Shown: piece after piece, positions 1 through 9,407 of the stretch
How positions within the stretch are numbered: the first letter of the stretch is position 1
How the letters are laid out: every line of letters begins with the position of its first letter
NCBI RefSeq assembly: GCF_900188405.1
Contig: NZ_FZOF01000003.1
Location: 310,001-374,000, forward strand
Reading direction: 5' to 3'
Source: Actinacidiphila glaucinigra
GTDB taxonomy: Bacteria; Actinomycetota; Actinomycetes; Streptomycetales; Streptomycetaceae
DNA length: 64,000 bases
Made by a program: the position numbers and the translations under genes
Notes under the pieces: generated by a model
Seen by the model: only the letters and a program-made list of their open reading frames with translations
Databases searched by the model: none
What the model was told of the DNA's origin: nothing

Positions 1-751
1 GCCGCCAGAAGACCGAGTGGTAGTGGCTGGTGGCGTGGTCGTGGCGGCCCTTGCCGATGGGCCAGCCGGTCCCCTCGCCGCTGTAGTCGCCGGGCGAGAG
101 GTCGCCGGTGGCGCCCATCTTGGCGGTGATGGTGCCGTCGTCGGAGAAGTTCCACTGGGTGACGTACTCGTACCAGCCGAGCTGGGACACGGAGAAGACG
201 ACCAGGTCGCTGCCCTGAGCGGTGTACTTCTTCGCGGTGCCGTGCTCGTCGTACACGTCGCTGCGGTAGGCGTGGCCGCGCGGCGCGGTGGTGGCGCACA
301 GCGCCTTGACGGTGCGTTCCTGCTGCGGGATGTAGGCCGCGCTGATGGTGCCGCCGGGGCACTCCTCGGGGCCGATGTCGACGGCGGTGTTGCCGAAGCC
401 GATGTCGGACAGGTCGTTGTACTCGGTCAGCCCGGAGTCGTACGGGACGTTGACCTGCGCGAGGGTGGCGGAGTTCAGCACCTTGAGGGGCTGCGGCTCC
501 TTCCTCGGCCGGTACGCGATCTTCTCCAGGACCAGGCCCTTGGTGCCGCTCATGCGCCAGCACATGCTCCAGCCGGTGCCGTTGGGCAGGGTCCTGGTGA
601 GGGCGGTGGCGGTGCCGCAGTCCGCCGCGGCGGCCGTGCCGGCCCGGGGGGCCGCGACGGCCCGTCCGGTCGTGGAGCCCGCGACGAGCGCGGGCAGGAG
701 GAGGAGCGCCGAGGCCGTTCCGAGGGCCCGGCGCACATGGGTGGTGCGCAT
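1..751 (-). CDS. Copper amine oxidase (tyramine oxidase-type) catalytic subunit, C-terminus off the window
   Basis: Secreted copper amine oxidase catalytic part, oxidising a primary amine to aldehyde, ammonia and H2O2. About 250 N-terminal residues are visible and the gene continues past base 1. The protein starts with a signal peptide (MRTTHVRRALG, then an Ala/Leu core). The Tyr that would become topaquinone is Y194 in GWYEY. The copper-ligand pair is H243-Y-H245, 49 residues downstream, the spacing known from the Arthrobacter enzymes. D116 is a candidate catalytic base. The residue before Y194 is Trp, where the family has Asn. The ATG at 751 has GGAGAC upstream. It lies 19 bases after the gene for the presumed second subunit, so the two form an operon. 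The family call is firm; activity and substrate are inferred. Confidence 0.8.
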   Translation of the reverse strand, partial: MRTTHVRRALGTASALLLLPALVAGSTTGRAVAAPRAGTAAAADCGTATALTRTLPNGTGWSMCWRMSGTKGLVLEKIAYRPRKEPQPLKVLNSATLAQVNVPYDSGLTEYNDLSDIGFGNTAVDIGPEECPGGTISAAYIPQQERTVKALCATTAPRGHAYRSDVYDEHGTAKKYTAQGSDLVVFSVSQLGWYEYVTQWNFSDDGTITAKMGATGDLSPGDYSGEGTGWPIGKGRHDHATSHYHSVFWR

Positions 752-770
752 CGTTTCTGGGTCTCCGCTC

Positions 771-1610
771 TTAGTGGATCCGGCCGACGGTGCGGTCGCT
801 GAGGTCGACGACGAGATTGGTCGTGTCGATCCACGGCCCGTCCTTCACCTGCGTGAACAGCCGTACGCACCGGTGCCGACCGCACTTGGCCAGACCGGCG
901 GGGGCGGACTGCTCCGCGGTGTTGAACGAGATGCCGCGCAGCCGCAGCTGGTCGGGCGAGGTGAGGTCCCCGCCCTTGGTGGCGGCCGTGAAGTCGGCAC
1001 GGAGCCCCGTACCGAGGGCGTCCCCGATGAGCAGGCTCGCGGCCTCCCGGGTCTCGTCGGCCGATGGCGGCGGCTGCAGGCCGGTGGCGGTGTCGGTGCG
1101 CTCGACGGTGCCGGAGGCGAGGTCGACGGTCTTCTTCACGAGCCGGTCGTGCCCGTAGTCGTAGAAGAGCACCTCGACCCGTCTGGCCCGGTCGGTCCGC
1201 GCCCCCGTGGCGTCGGCCGGTTCGGCGAGGTCGGTGTCGAGGTACTCCGGGCCGCGCCCGCCGTCCACGTCCTGCGCGCTGCGCAGCGCGTCGCGGCCCA
1301 GGGCTATGGACTTCGCCCGGTCGACCTCGGCCTTGGTCAGAGGCCCGCGACCGCTCTGGTGCGCGCCCTCGGGCGCTTCGTTCTCCGTCACATCACCGCT
1401 GCCCGCGTCCTGCTGCCCCGGCGCTCCCGGCGCGGCGGCGGGGCCGCCCGTCGTGGAGTGGTCGTCGCCGGAGGCGTCACGCGGCAGCGTGATGCCGATC
1501 ATCACCGCCGTGGCGACGACGGCCGTGCCGCCGCCCCACAGGGCGCGCTTGATTCCGCGCCCGAGCCCTCCCTTTTGCGGTAAGGAACGGCTTTCCCCCT
1601 GATCTGTCAC
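771..1610 (-). CDS. Tyramine oxidase subunit B-like protein (separate N-terminal amine oxidase domain)
   Basis: 279-residue protein with one membrane segment near residues 22-42, a Gly/Ala/Pro-rich linker to about residue 95, then a globular domain. In that domain, RRVEVLFYDYGHDRLVKK followed by a VDLASG stretch resembles the small N-terminal (N2/N3) domains of copper amine oxidases. Such proteins are annotated in Streptomyces as tyramine oxidase subunit B. Two Cys lie close together near the end (AKCGRHRC). The GTG start has GGGGAG just upstream. Position directly before the catalytic gene supports a role as a membrane-anchored partner of the extracellular oxidase. The partner role is inferred. 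Confidence 0.7.
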   Translation of the reverse strand: MTDQGESRSLPQKGGLGRGIKRALWGGGTAVVATAVMIGITLPRDASGDDHSTTGGPAAAPGAPGQQDAGSGDVTENEAPEGAHQSGRGPLTKAEVDRAKSIALGRDALRSAQDVDGGRGPEYLDTDLAEPADATGARTDRARRVEVLFYDYGHDRLVKKTVDLASGTVERTDTATGLQPPPSADETREAASLLIGDALGTGLRADFTAATKGGDLTSPDQLRLRGISFNTAEQSAPAGLAKCGRHRCVRLFTQVKDGPWIDTTNLVVDLSDRTVGRIH

Positions 1611-1844
1611 GTAGGTCTCCCCTGTGTCGTACTGTCACTCGTTTCGACGGCGCTTCGACGGCACAGGTTGCCCCGGGACGGTGGATTCTTGCGGCAGGCG
1701 TGGGAATTGGGACACCCGTAACGGGGAAGATCTTGGCGATTCCATACCGGGAGGGGCCCAATTGCGTGACGATGCCCTTTCGGCACCGATGTGGCCGGGG
1801 TGCGGCCTACCGGCGCCCGGCGAAGAAGTGGAAGAGTCGACGAC
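1611..1844. promoter_or_regulatory. Divergent intergenic region between the amine oxidase operon and glgX
   Basis: 234 bases that must hold promoters for both directions. A direct repeat TTCGACGGC occurs at 1643-1651 and 1654-1662, spaced 11 bases start to start (one helical turn). A short inverted motif CCCGTAACGGG lies near 1714. These are candidate operators only. No -35/-10 pair convinced me. Confidence 0.3.
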
Positions 1845-3965
<2,121 letters not shown>

Positions 3966-4016
3966 CCGGGCGCCCGATGTGATGGGCGTACCGGTCGGCG
4001 GGGTAGTCAGTCCCTC

Positions 4017-6419
4017 ATGACAGAAAGCGCCGCGACCCCGCCGACCGCTGTCGTCCCCTCCGTGCCGAGCGCCACCTACCGGCTCCAGCTCCAGCCCGAC
4101 TTCCCCTTCGCCGCGGCCGAGGCCGTCGTCCCCCGTCTGGCCGCGCTCGGTGTCTCCCATCTGCACCTCTCCCCCGTGCTGCAGGCCGTGCCCGGCTCCA
4201 CGCACGGCTACGACGTCGTCGACCACACCCGGGTGCGCGAGGAGTTCGGCGGCGAGAAGGGGCTGCGCGCGCTGGCCCGCACCGCCCGCGCGCACGGCCT
4301 CGGCCTCGTGCTGGACGTGGTGCCCAACCACATGGCCGTCCCCGCGCCCGAGCACCTGGCCCGGCCGCTGTGGGAGGTGCTGCGGGACGGCCCGCGGTCG
4401 CCGTACGCGCGCTGGTTCGACGTGGACTGGGCGGCGCAGGGCGACCGGCTGCTGCTGCCGGTGCTGGGCGGCCCGCTGGAGGAGGTGCTGCCCGACCTGC
4501 GCGTCGAACGGGACCGCGCGGCCGGCGAGCGGGTGCTGCGCTACCACGACCACGCCTTCCCGCTGCGCGCCGGCACCGAGGAGCTGCCGCTGCGCGCGCT
4601 GGTCGACGCCCAGTGGTACCGGCTCGCCTGGTGGCGGCAGGCCCGCACCGAGCTGAACTACCGGCGCTTCTTCACCATCTCCGAGCTCATCGCGGTCCGC
4701 GTCGAGGACGACGAGGTCTTCGCCGCCACCCACGCCACCCTGCTGCGGCTGCTGGACGAGGGCGTCGCCGACGGCCTGCGCATCGACCACCCGGACGGCC
4801 TCGCCGACCCCGCCGGCTACCTGCGGCGACTCGCGGACGCCTCGAACGGCCGCTGGACGGTGGTGGAGAAGATCCTCACCGGCGACGAGCGGCTGCCGGC
4901 CGGCTGGGCCTGCTCCGGCACGACCGGCTACGACGCCCTGGACCGGCTCGACGGGCTGTTCACCGACCCGGCGGGCGTCGAGGAGATCACCCGCTGCTAC
5001 CGCGGGTTCACCGCCGCCCCCGCCGAGGCGGGCGGCGAGTGGCCGCCGACCGTACGCGCCGCCGCCGAGCACATCGTCACGCACGACCTGGCGGCCGAGG
5101 TGGACCGGCTCACCCGCTCCGCGGTCCGCGCCACCGGGCTGGAGCCCGCCGCGCTGCGCGCGGCCGTCGAGGCGACGCTCGTACGGCTGCCGCGCTACCG
5201 CCCGTACGTCGTCCCCGGCGAGCCCGCCGACGCGCGGGACACCGCGCTGCTGGAGGCCGCGGCCGGCGCCACCGGGCTCCCGGCGGCCGGGGCGGTGTGC
5301 GACCTGGCCCTGGGCCGCCACCAGGGCGGCGGGGAGGCGGCGGCGGACTTCACGGTGCGCTTCGCCCAGGTCTCCTCGGCGCTGCGCGCCAAGTCCGCCG
5401 AGGACACCGCCTTCTACCGCTACCACCCCCTGCTCTGCCTCAACGAGGTCGGCCGGGAGCCGGACCGTCCCGCCACCTCCCCCGAGGAGTTCCACGCCTT
5501 CTGCGAGCGGTTGCTGCGCGACTGGCCGCTGACCGGGACCGTGCGCTCCACCCACGACACCAAGCGCAGCGCCGACGTCCGCGCCCGGCTCGCCGCGCTG
5601 AGCGAGCTGCCCGGCGAGTGGGCCGACTGGCTGGGCGAGGTCTCGGCGGATCTGCGGGAGTACCTGGAGCACCGCGGGATCCCGTGCCCGGAGCGCCATG
5701 TGGAGTACCAGGCCTGGCAGTACGCGGCCGTCTTCTGCGACCCCGGCGCGGCCGGCCTGGTGGCGGCGACCATGCTCAAGTCGGAGCGCGAGGCGGGCCT
5801 GCGGACCTCGTGGACCGAGCAGCGGCCGGAGTACGAGCGGGACATGACCGGCTTCGTCCGGGAACTGGTCGGCGGACCGGCCGCCTTCGCCACCGGGCGC
5901 ATCGACCGCGCCCTGCGCGGGCCCGAACGCGTCAACGTCCTCGGCGCGCACCTGGCGCACCTGACCATGCCGGGCGTGCCCGACGTCTACCAGGGCGACG
6001 AGGAGCGGCAGCTGCTGCTCGTCGACCCCGCCAACCGCCGTCCGTACGATCCGGGCACGGCCGGGGACGAGGACGAGGTGAGCGAGAAGCGGCGGGTGAC
6101 GGAGTTCGCGCTGCGCCTGCGCCGGGCGCGCCCGCAGTGGTTCACCGGCCCGCAGGCCTCCTACGAGCCGCTGTACGCACGCGGCCCGGCCGGGGAGCAC
6201 TGCGTGGCCTTCGTCCGCGGCGGCCGGGCGCTCACTGTCGTCACCCGGCTGTCGCGGCGGCTCGCGGACGCGGGTGGCTGGCGCGGCACGGAACTGGTGC
6301 TGCCGGAGGGGGTCTGGACGGAGGTACTGACGGGCCGTCCGTTCCAGGCCGTGGTGCCGCTGGCGGAGCTGCTGGAGCGGCTGCCGGTCGGCCTGCTGGT
6401 GCGCGACGTGGACGAGTGA
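4017..6419 (+). CDS. treY: Maltooligosyltrehalose synthase TreY
   Basis: 800-residue GH13 enzyme that converts the reducing-end glucose of a maltooligosaccharide to an alpha,alpha-1,1 bond, giving maltooligosyltrehalose (EC 5.4.99.15). Diagnostic features are the early ATYRLQL start of the barrel, DVVPNHMAV near residue 105, GLRIDHPDGL with nucleophile D257, and VVEKIL with acid/base E284, separated by the long inserted domain typical of TreY. Length fits the family. The product is the substrate of TreZ encoded downstream. The ribosome site before the ATG is weak (GGGGTAG). Confidence 0.95.
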   Translation: MTESAATPPTAVVPSVPSATYRLQLQPDFPFAAAEAVVPRLAALGVSHLHLSPVLQAVPGSTHGYDVVDHTRVREEFGGEKGLRALARTARAHGLGLVLDVVPNHMAVPAPEHLARPLWEVLRDGPRSPYARWFDVDWAAQGDRLLLPVLGGPLEEVLPDLRVERDRAAGERVLRYHDHAFPLRAGTEELPLRALVDAQWYRLAWWRQARTELNYRRFFTISELIAVRVEDDEVFAATHATLLRLLDEGVADGLRIDHPDGLADPAGYLRRLADASNGRWTVVEKILTGDERLPAGWACSGTTGYDALDRLDGLFTDPAGVEEITRCYRGFTAAPAEAGGEWPPTVRAAAEHIVTHDLAAEVDRLTRSAVRATGLEPAALRAAVEATLVRLPRYRPYVVPGEPADARDTALLEAAAGATGLPAAGAVCDLALGRHQGGGEAAADFTVRFAQVSSALRAKSAEDTAFYRYHPLLCLNEVGREPDRPATSPEEFHAFCERLLRDWPLTGTVRSTHDTKRSADVRARLAALSELPGEWADWLGEVSADLREYLEHRGIPCPERHVEYQAWQYAAVFCDPGAAGLVAATMLKSEREAGLRTSWTEQRPEYERDMTGFVRELVGGPAAFATGRIDRALRGPERVNVLGAHLAHLTMPGVPDVYQGDEERQLLLVDPANRRPYDPGTAGDEDEVSEKRRVTEFALRLRRARPQWFTGPQASYEPLYARGPAGEHCVAFVRGGRALTVVTRLSRRLADAGGWRGTELVLPEGVWTEVLTGRPFQAVVPLAELLERLPVGLLVRDVDE

Positions 6420-6459
6420 GGCCCCGGGGCGGAAGACGTCCGCCGCGCAGGGGCGCGGG

Positions 6460-6487
6460 GCGGGAGGGCCGCCGGCGTCCCTCCCGC
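6460..6487 (+). terminator. Hairpin after treY
   Basis: A 9-bp perfect stem (6460-6468 with 6479-6487) and a 10-base loop lie 40 bases after the treY stop. There is no U-tract, as is usual in Streptomyces. Confidence 0.45.
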
Positions 6488-6601
6488 CGGGTGCCGCGGG
6501 GAGCACCGTCGGCGCCGCGCTGCTGACGGCCCGTCAACCGCCCCTCGGCACGCCGCTTCCGCCCCGCGTCCCACGACCGGGCGCGCTGTACGGTATGCCG
6601 C

Positions 6602-7084
6602 ATGTATACCGATATTCCCTTCATCCCGCGTCTGGCCGGGGTGCACCACGTCACGCTGCCCGTCGGCGATCCGGCCCGGTCGCAGGCGTGGTACGAGCGG
6701 GTCCTCGGCCACCACAGGATCGCGGAGTTCACGGAGGGCGGTGCCTTCGCCGGCATCGCCATGGCCCACCCCGGAGGCGGGCCGGTGCTGTGCCTGCGCC
6801 ACGACCCCGCCCTCGCGGCCGCCTCCGCGGGCTTCGCGTGGTTCTCCCTCGGCGTCCCGGACCTCCCGGCGCTGGAGGCACTGGCGGCCCGGCTCGACGC
6901 GCTCGGCGAACCCCACGGCGCCGTCGTCCGCACCACTCGCGGCTGGCTCCTCCCGCAACTGCGCGACCCGGACGGCCACGAGTTGCGCTTCGCCACCGCC
7001 GACGAGGGGCCGCCGCCGTTCCGCGGGCAGGTGCTGCGCCTGGCGGGTGGCCGGGAGGCGCCGCCGCGGTCCCGCACCGCCTGA
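6602..7084 (+). CDS. VOC (glyoxalase/bleomycin resistance fold) family protein
   Basis: 160-residue protein with the VOC pattern: GVHHVTLPVGD at residues 14-24 as the first beta strand with a metal-ligand His, ARSQAWYERVLG as the first helix, and RDPDGHELRF near residue 122 with the usual C-terminal Glu ligand. One full beta-alpha-beta-beta-beta pair is present. Members act as dioxygenases, lyases, isomerases or binding proteins for small molecules, and the substrate here cannot be read from sequence. It stands alone between the trehalose genes and an unknown gene, with no evident link to either. Confidence 0.8.
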   Translation: MYTDIPFIPRLAGVHHVTLPVGDPARSQAWYERVLGHHRIAEFTEGGAFAGIAMAHPGGGPVLCLRHDPALAAASAGFAWFSLGVPDLPALEALAARLDALGEPHGAVVRTTRGWLLPQLRDPDGHELRFATADEGPPPFRGQVLRLAGGREAPPRSRTA

Positions 7085-7128
7085 GCGACGCGGACCGGAT
7101 TGTCGGACCCCGCTGTTAACGTCCTGCC

Positions 7129-7665
7129 ATGGACGCCTCGGAAGCCCTGCTCACCCGCATCGAGAACGACCCGGTCGTGATACAGCGCCTCGCCTGGCCC
7201 GGCGACTTCGACATCACCCGCCGCGACCCGGTCGAGGACGTACGCCTGCCCTCGGGCCTCGCGATGCGCCCGATAGCCGGCGACGGTGCCGGCGGCACGT
7301 TCTTCCTCTGCGGTGAGTCCGGCGACGCCGAGCGGCCCGTGGTCTACGCGGACTCCGAGGGGCAGGCGGCGCTGATCGGCGCGGACCTGCCCGAGGCGAT
7401 GGAGCTGATCGTCTCCTGCCCGGTGTGGTGGCACGACGTGGACTCGGGGTGCTCCCCCGAGGAGCTGGAGGCCGAAGTGCGCGAGGACCACCCGGACCTG
7501 GACCGGCAACGCGAGGAGCTGGCTGCCGCCCTGGGGCTGACGCTCCCTCCGGCCGAGGAGGTCGTCGCCCGGCTGCGGGCGACGGCCGCGCGCACGGCGC
7601 CGGATTTCCTGCCGTACGTGGACGACGACGGCCACGGGTCGTACGAGCCGATGTTCGGGCCGTGA
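7129..7665 (+). CDS. Uncharacterised acidic protein
   Basis: 178 residues, no signal peptide, no membrane segment, soluble and acidic. A central segment (EGQAALIGADLPEAMELIV) is followed by an invariant-looking CPVWWHDV and a C-terminal charged helix, then a tail ending YVDDDGHGSYEPMFGP. The layout is reminiscent of SMI1/SUKH-type immunity proteins of actinomycetes, but I do not claim the family. It converges with the FHA gene 21 bases away. Confidence 0.6.
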   Translation: MDASEALLTRIENDPVVIQRLAWPGDFDITRRDPVEDVRLPSGLAMRPIAGDGAGGTFFLCGESGDAERPVVYADSEGQAALIGADLPEAMELIVSCPVWWHDVDSGCSPEELEAEVREDHPDLDRQREELAAALGLTLPPAEEVVARLRATAARTAPDFLPYVDDDGHGSYEPMFGP

Positions 7666-7686
7666 GGCGGGGTCCCGACCCGCGGC

Positions 7687-8241
7687 TCAGGCGGTGGTGA
7701 GACGGAAGCTCATCGCGCCGAAGGTGACCTGGTCGCCGGGGCGGACGGCGGCCGCGCCCATGACGCGGTGGCCGTTGACCCAGGTGCCGTTCATCGAGCC
7801 GAGGTCGCGCAGCACCCACAGACCGCCCTCGTGGCTCAGCTCGGCGTGGAAGCGCGAGGTCGAGGAGTGGCTGAGCCGGAAGGTGCACGACAGGTCCCGG
7901 CCGATCCGCACCGGGAAGGGGCCGGGGGCGGGCAGCAGCAGGGGCGGCAGCTGCTGGACGGCCCAGGCGAGCCGCATGCGGGCGCGGAAGGCCGAGGTCT
8001 TGGTGACGGCGCGGACGATCGAGCCGGTCATCCGCGCCCAACGGCCCTGCGGGGGCGGCAGGTCGGCGATGAGGGCGGCCAGATCGGCGGAGTGCCGGGC
8101 CTCGAGCGCGAGTCCCATACGGCGCACGAAGGTGTCGTGGGACAGCCGTCCGTCGACGGCACCCTCGCGAAGTACCTCGATGGCGCGCTCGCGTTCGGCG
8201 TCGGTGGGACGCGGCGGGTGCGTCGGGAACTCATAGCTCAC
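7687..8241 (-). CDS. DUF1707 plus FHA domain protein
   Basis: 184-residue cytosolic protein. Residues about 10-62 form a DUF1707 domain (PTDAERERAIEVLREG, then GRLSHDTFVRRMGLALEA), found in many actinobacterial membrane and signalling proteins. Residues about 110-182 form an FHA domain with the phosphothreonine-binding signature: IGRDL, HSSTSRFHAEL, and GSMNGTWVNG. FHA domains read Ser/Thr kinase phosphorylation. No kinase or transporter is adjacent, so the partner is unknown. It is divergent from the leader/GNAT pair. Confidence 0.85.
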   Translation of the reverse strand: MSYEFPTHPPRPTDAERERAIEVLREGAVDGRLSHDTFVRRMGLALEARHSADLAALIADLPPPQGRWARMTGSIVRAVTKTSAFRARMRLAWAVQQLPPLLLPAPGPFPVRIGRDLSCTFRLSHSSTSRFHAELSHEGGLWVLRDLGSMNGTWVNGHRVMGAAAVRPGDQVTFGAMSFRLTTA

Positions 8242-8381
8242 CTGCGTGATTGTCGGGCCGGGGAGGGCGGGGTGTCCAGAAGGTGCGGCCCGTGCGGCGG
8301 CGCCGTTAATTGCGTGGACGCCCCGGGGCCGGGCCGGTTACGGTGGGCGCACGCCCTTGACCGAGGAAGGAGGCGGAAGCC

Positions 8382-8441
8382 ATGTGCCTGTTCAACGTTC
8401 CGCGCTCCCGCCCCGTCGTCCGCAGGGCGTACTCCGTCTGA
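8382..8441 (+). CDS. Possible 19-residue leader peptide ahead of the GNAT gene
   Basis: A complete short frame, MCLFNVPRSRPVVRRAYSV, is preceded by AAGGAGGCGG eight bases before the ATG, a far better ribosome site than most genes here. It stops 38 bases before the GNAT start and is co-directional. Four of its residues are Arg and it resembles no leader family I can name with certainty. It may regulate the downstream gene by ribosome stalling or translational coupling. Translation is unproven. Confidence 0.45.
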   Translation: MCLFNVPRSRPVVRRAYSV

Positions 8442-8479
8442 CCGGGAGCGCACCACTCTCCCGTGAGGACTTCACCTTC

Positions 8480-9388
8480 ATGACCGATCTGGTCTTCCGC
8501 CCGCTCGCCGCGGGCGAATCCCATCTTTTCCACTCCCTGGTCCCCGAGGACGACGGCCTGGTCGGCCGGTCCCTGATGGGCCACACCTACGCCATGACCG
8601 ACGAGGGCGGCGAGTACCGTCCCGACTGGACGTGGGTCGCCCTGCGCGACGGCACCGTCGTCGCCCGCGCGGCGTGGTGGGCCGCTCCCACCGACGAAAA
8701 GCCGATCGCGCTGGACTGGTTCGACTTCACCGACGCCGACGCGGCCGTACGGCTGCTGCGCACGGCACCGCTGAAGGCCGAGTACGAACTGCTGCTGCCG
8801 CCCGGCTGGCGGGACCGGCGCGAGGTGCGCGAGGCCGCCCAGACCCGCATCGACGCGGCGATCGTCTCCGGCATGGAGCTGGTCGTCGAGCGCTACCGCT
8901 ACACCTGGACCCCCGAGTGCGGGCTGCCGGAGCGCACCGGACGACTGGAGTACCGGCCCGAACCGGACGACGCCGTGGTCCTGGACGTGCTCAAGCGCAT
9001 CGGGGTCGGCAGCCTCGACGCCCACACCCGCCGCATGGTGCGGCTGCACGGCCCGGACGCGGCCGCCCGCGAGGAACTGGAGTTCCTCAACTGGCTCCAG
9101 TCACCCCGCGCGTGGTGGCGCCTGGCGTACACCCCCGAGGGCGAGCTCGCCGGCATCCATGTGCCGGGGCGCAATCCGGGCGGATTCTGCGTGGGCTTCA
9201 TCGGCGTGCTGCCCGGGCAGCGCGGCCACGGCTACGCCTACGACCTGCTGGTCGAGTGCACGCACGACCTGGTCGGTCATGGCGCGGAGAAGATCGCCGC
9301 CGCCACCGACCAGACCAACGCACCCATGGCGGCGCACTTCGCCAAGGCGGGTTATCCGGTCTCCCAGGAGCGCGTCAACCTGGTGTGA
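8480..9388 (+). CDS. GNAT family N-acetyltransferase
   Basis: 302-residue acetyltransferase. The C-terminal third carries the acetyl-CoA site: VGFIGVLPGQRGHGYAYDLL near residues 237-256 contains the motif-A R-G-x-G-x-A loop, followed by DQTNAPMAAHFAKAGY, the usual end of a GNAT fold. The N-terminal 200 residues may be a second, degenerate GNAT domain. The ATG at 8480 is chosen because GAGGAC lies nine bases upstream and the protein similarity starts there; the frame is open further 5' but overlaps the leader peptide. The substrate is unknown. Confidence 0.85.
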   Translation: MTDLVFRPLAAGESHLFHSLVPEDDGLVGRSLMGHTYAMTDEGGEYRPDWTWVALRDGTVVARAAWWAAPTDEKPIALDWFDFTDADAAVRLLRTAPLKAEYELLLPPGWRDRREVREAAQTRIDAAIVSGMELVVERYRYTWTPECGLPERTGRLEYRPEPDDAVVLDVLKRIGVGSLDAHTRRMVRLHGPDAAAREELEFLNWLQSPRAWWRLAYTPEGELAGIHVPGRNPGGFCVGFIGVLPGQRGHGYAYDLLVECTHDLVGHGAEKIAAATDQTNAPMAAHFAKAGYPVSQERVNLV

Positions 9389-9407
9389 CCCCCGTACGGC
9401 GGGCAGC

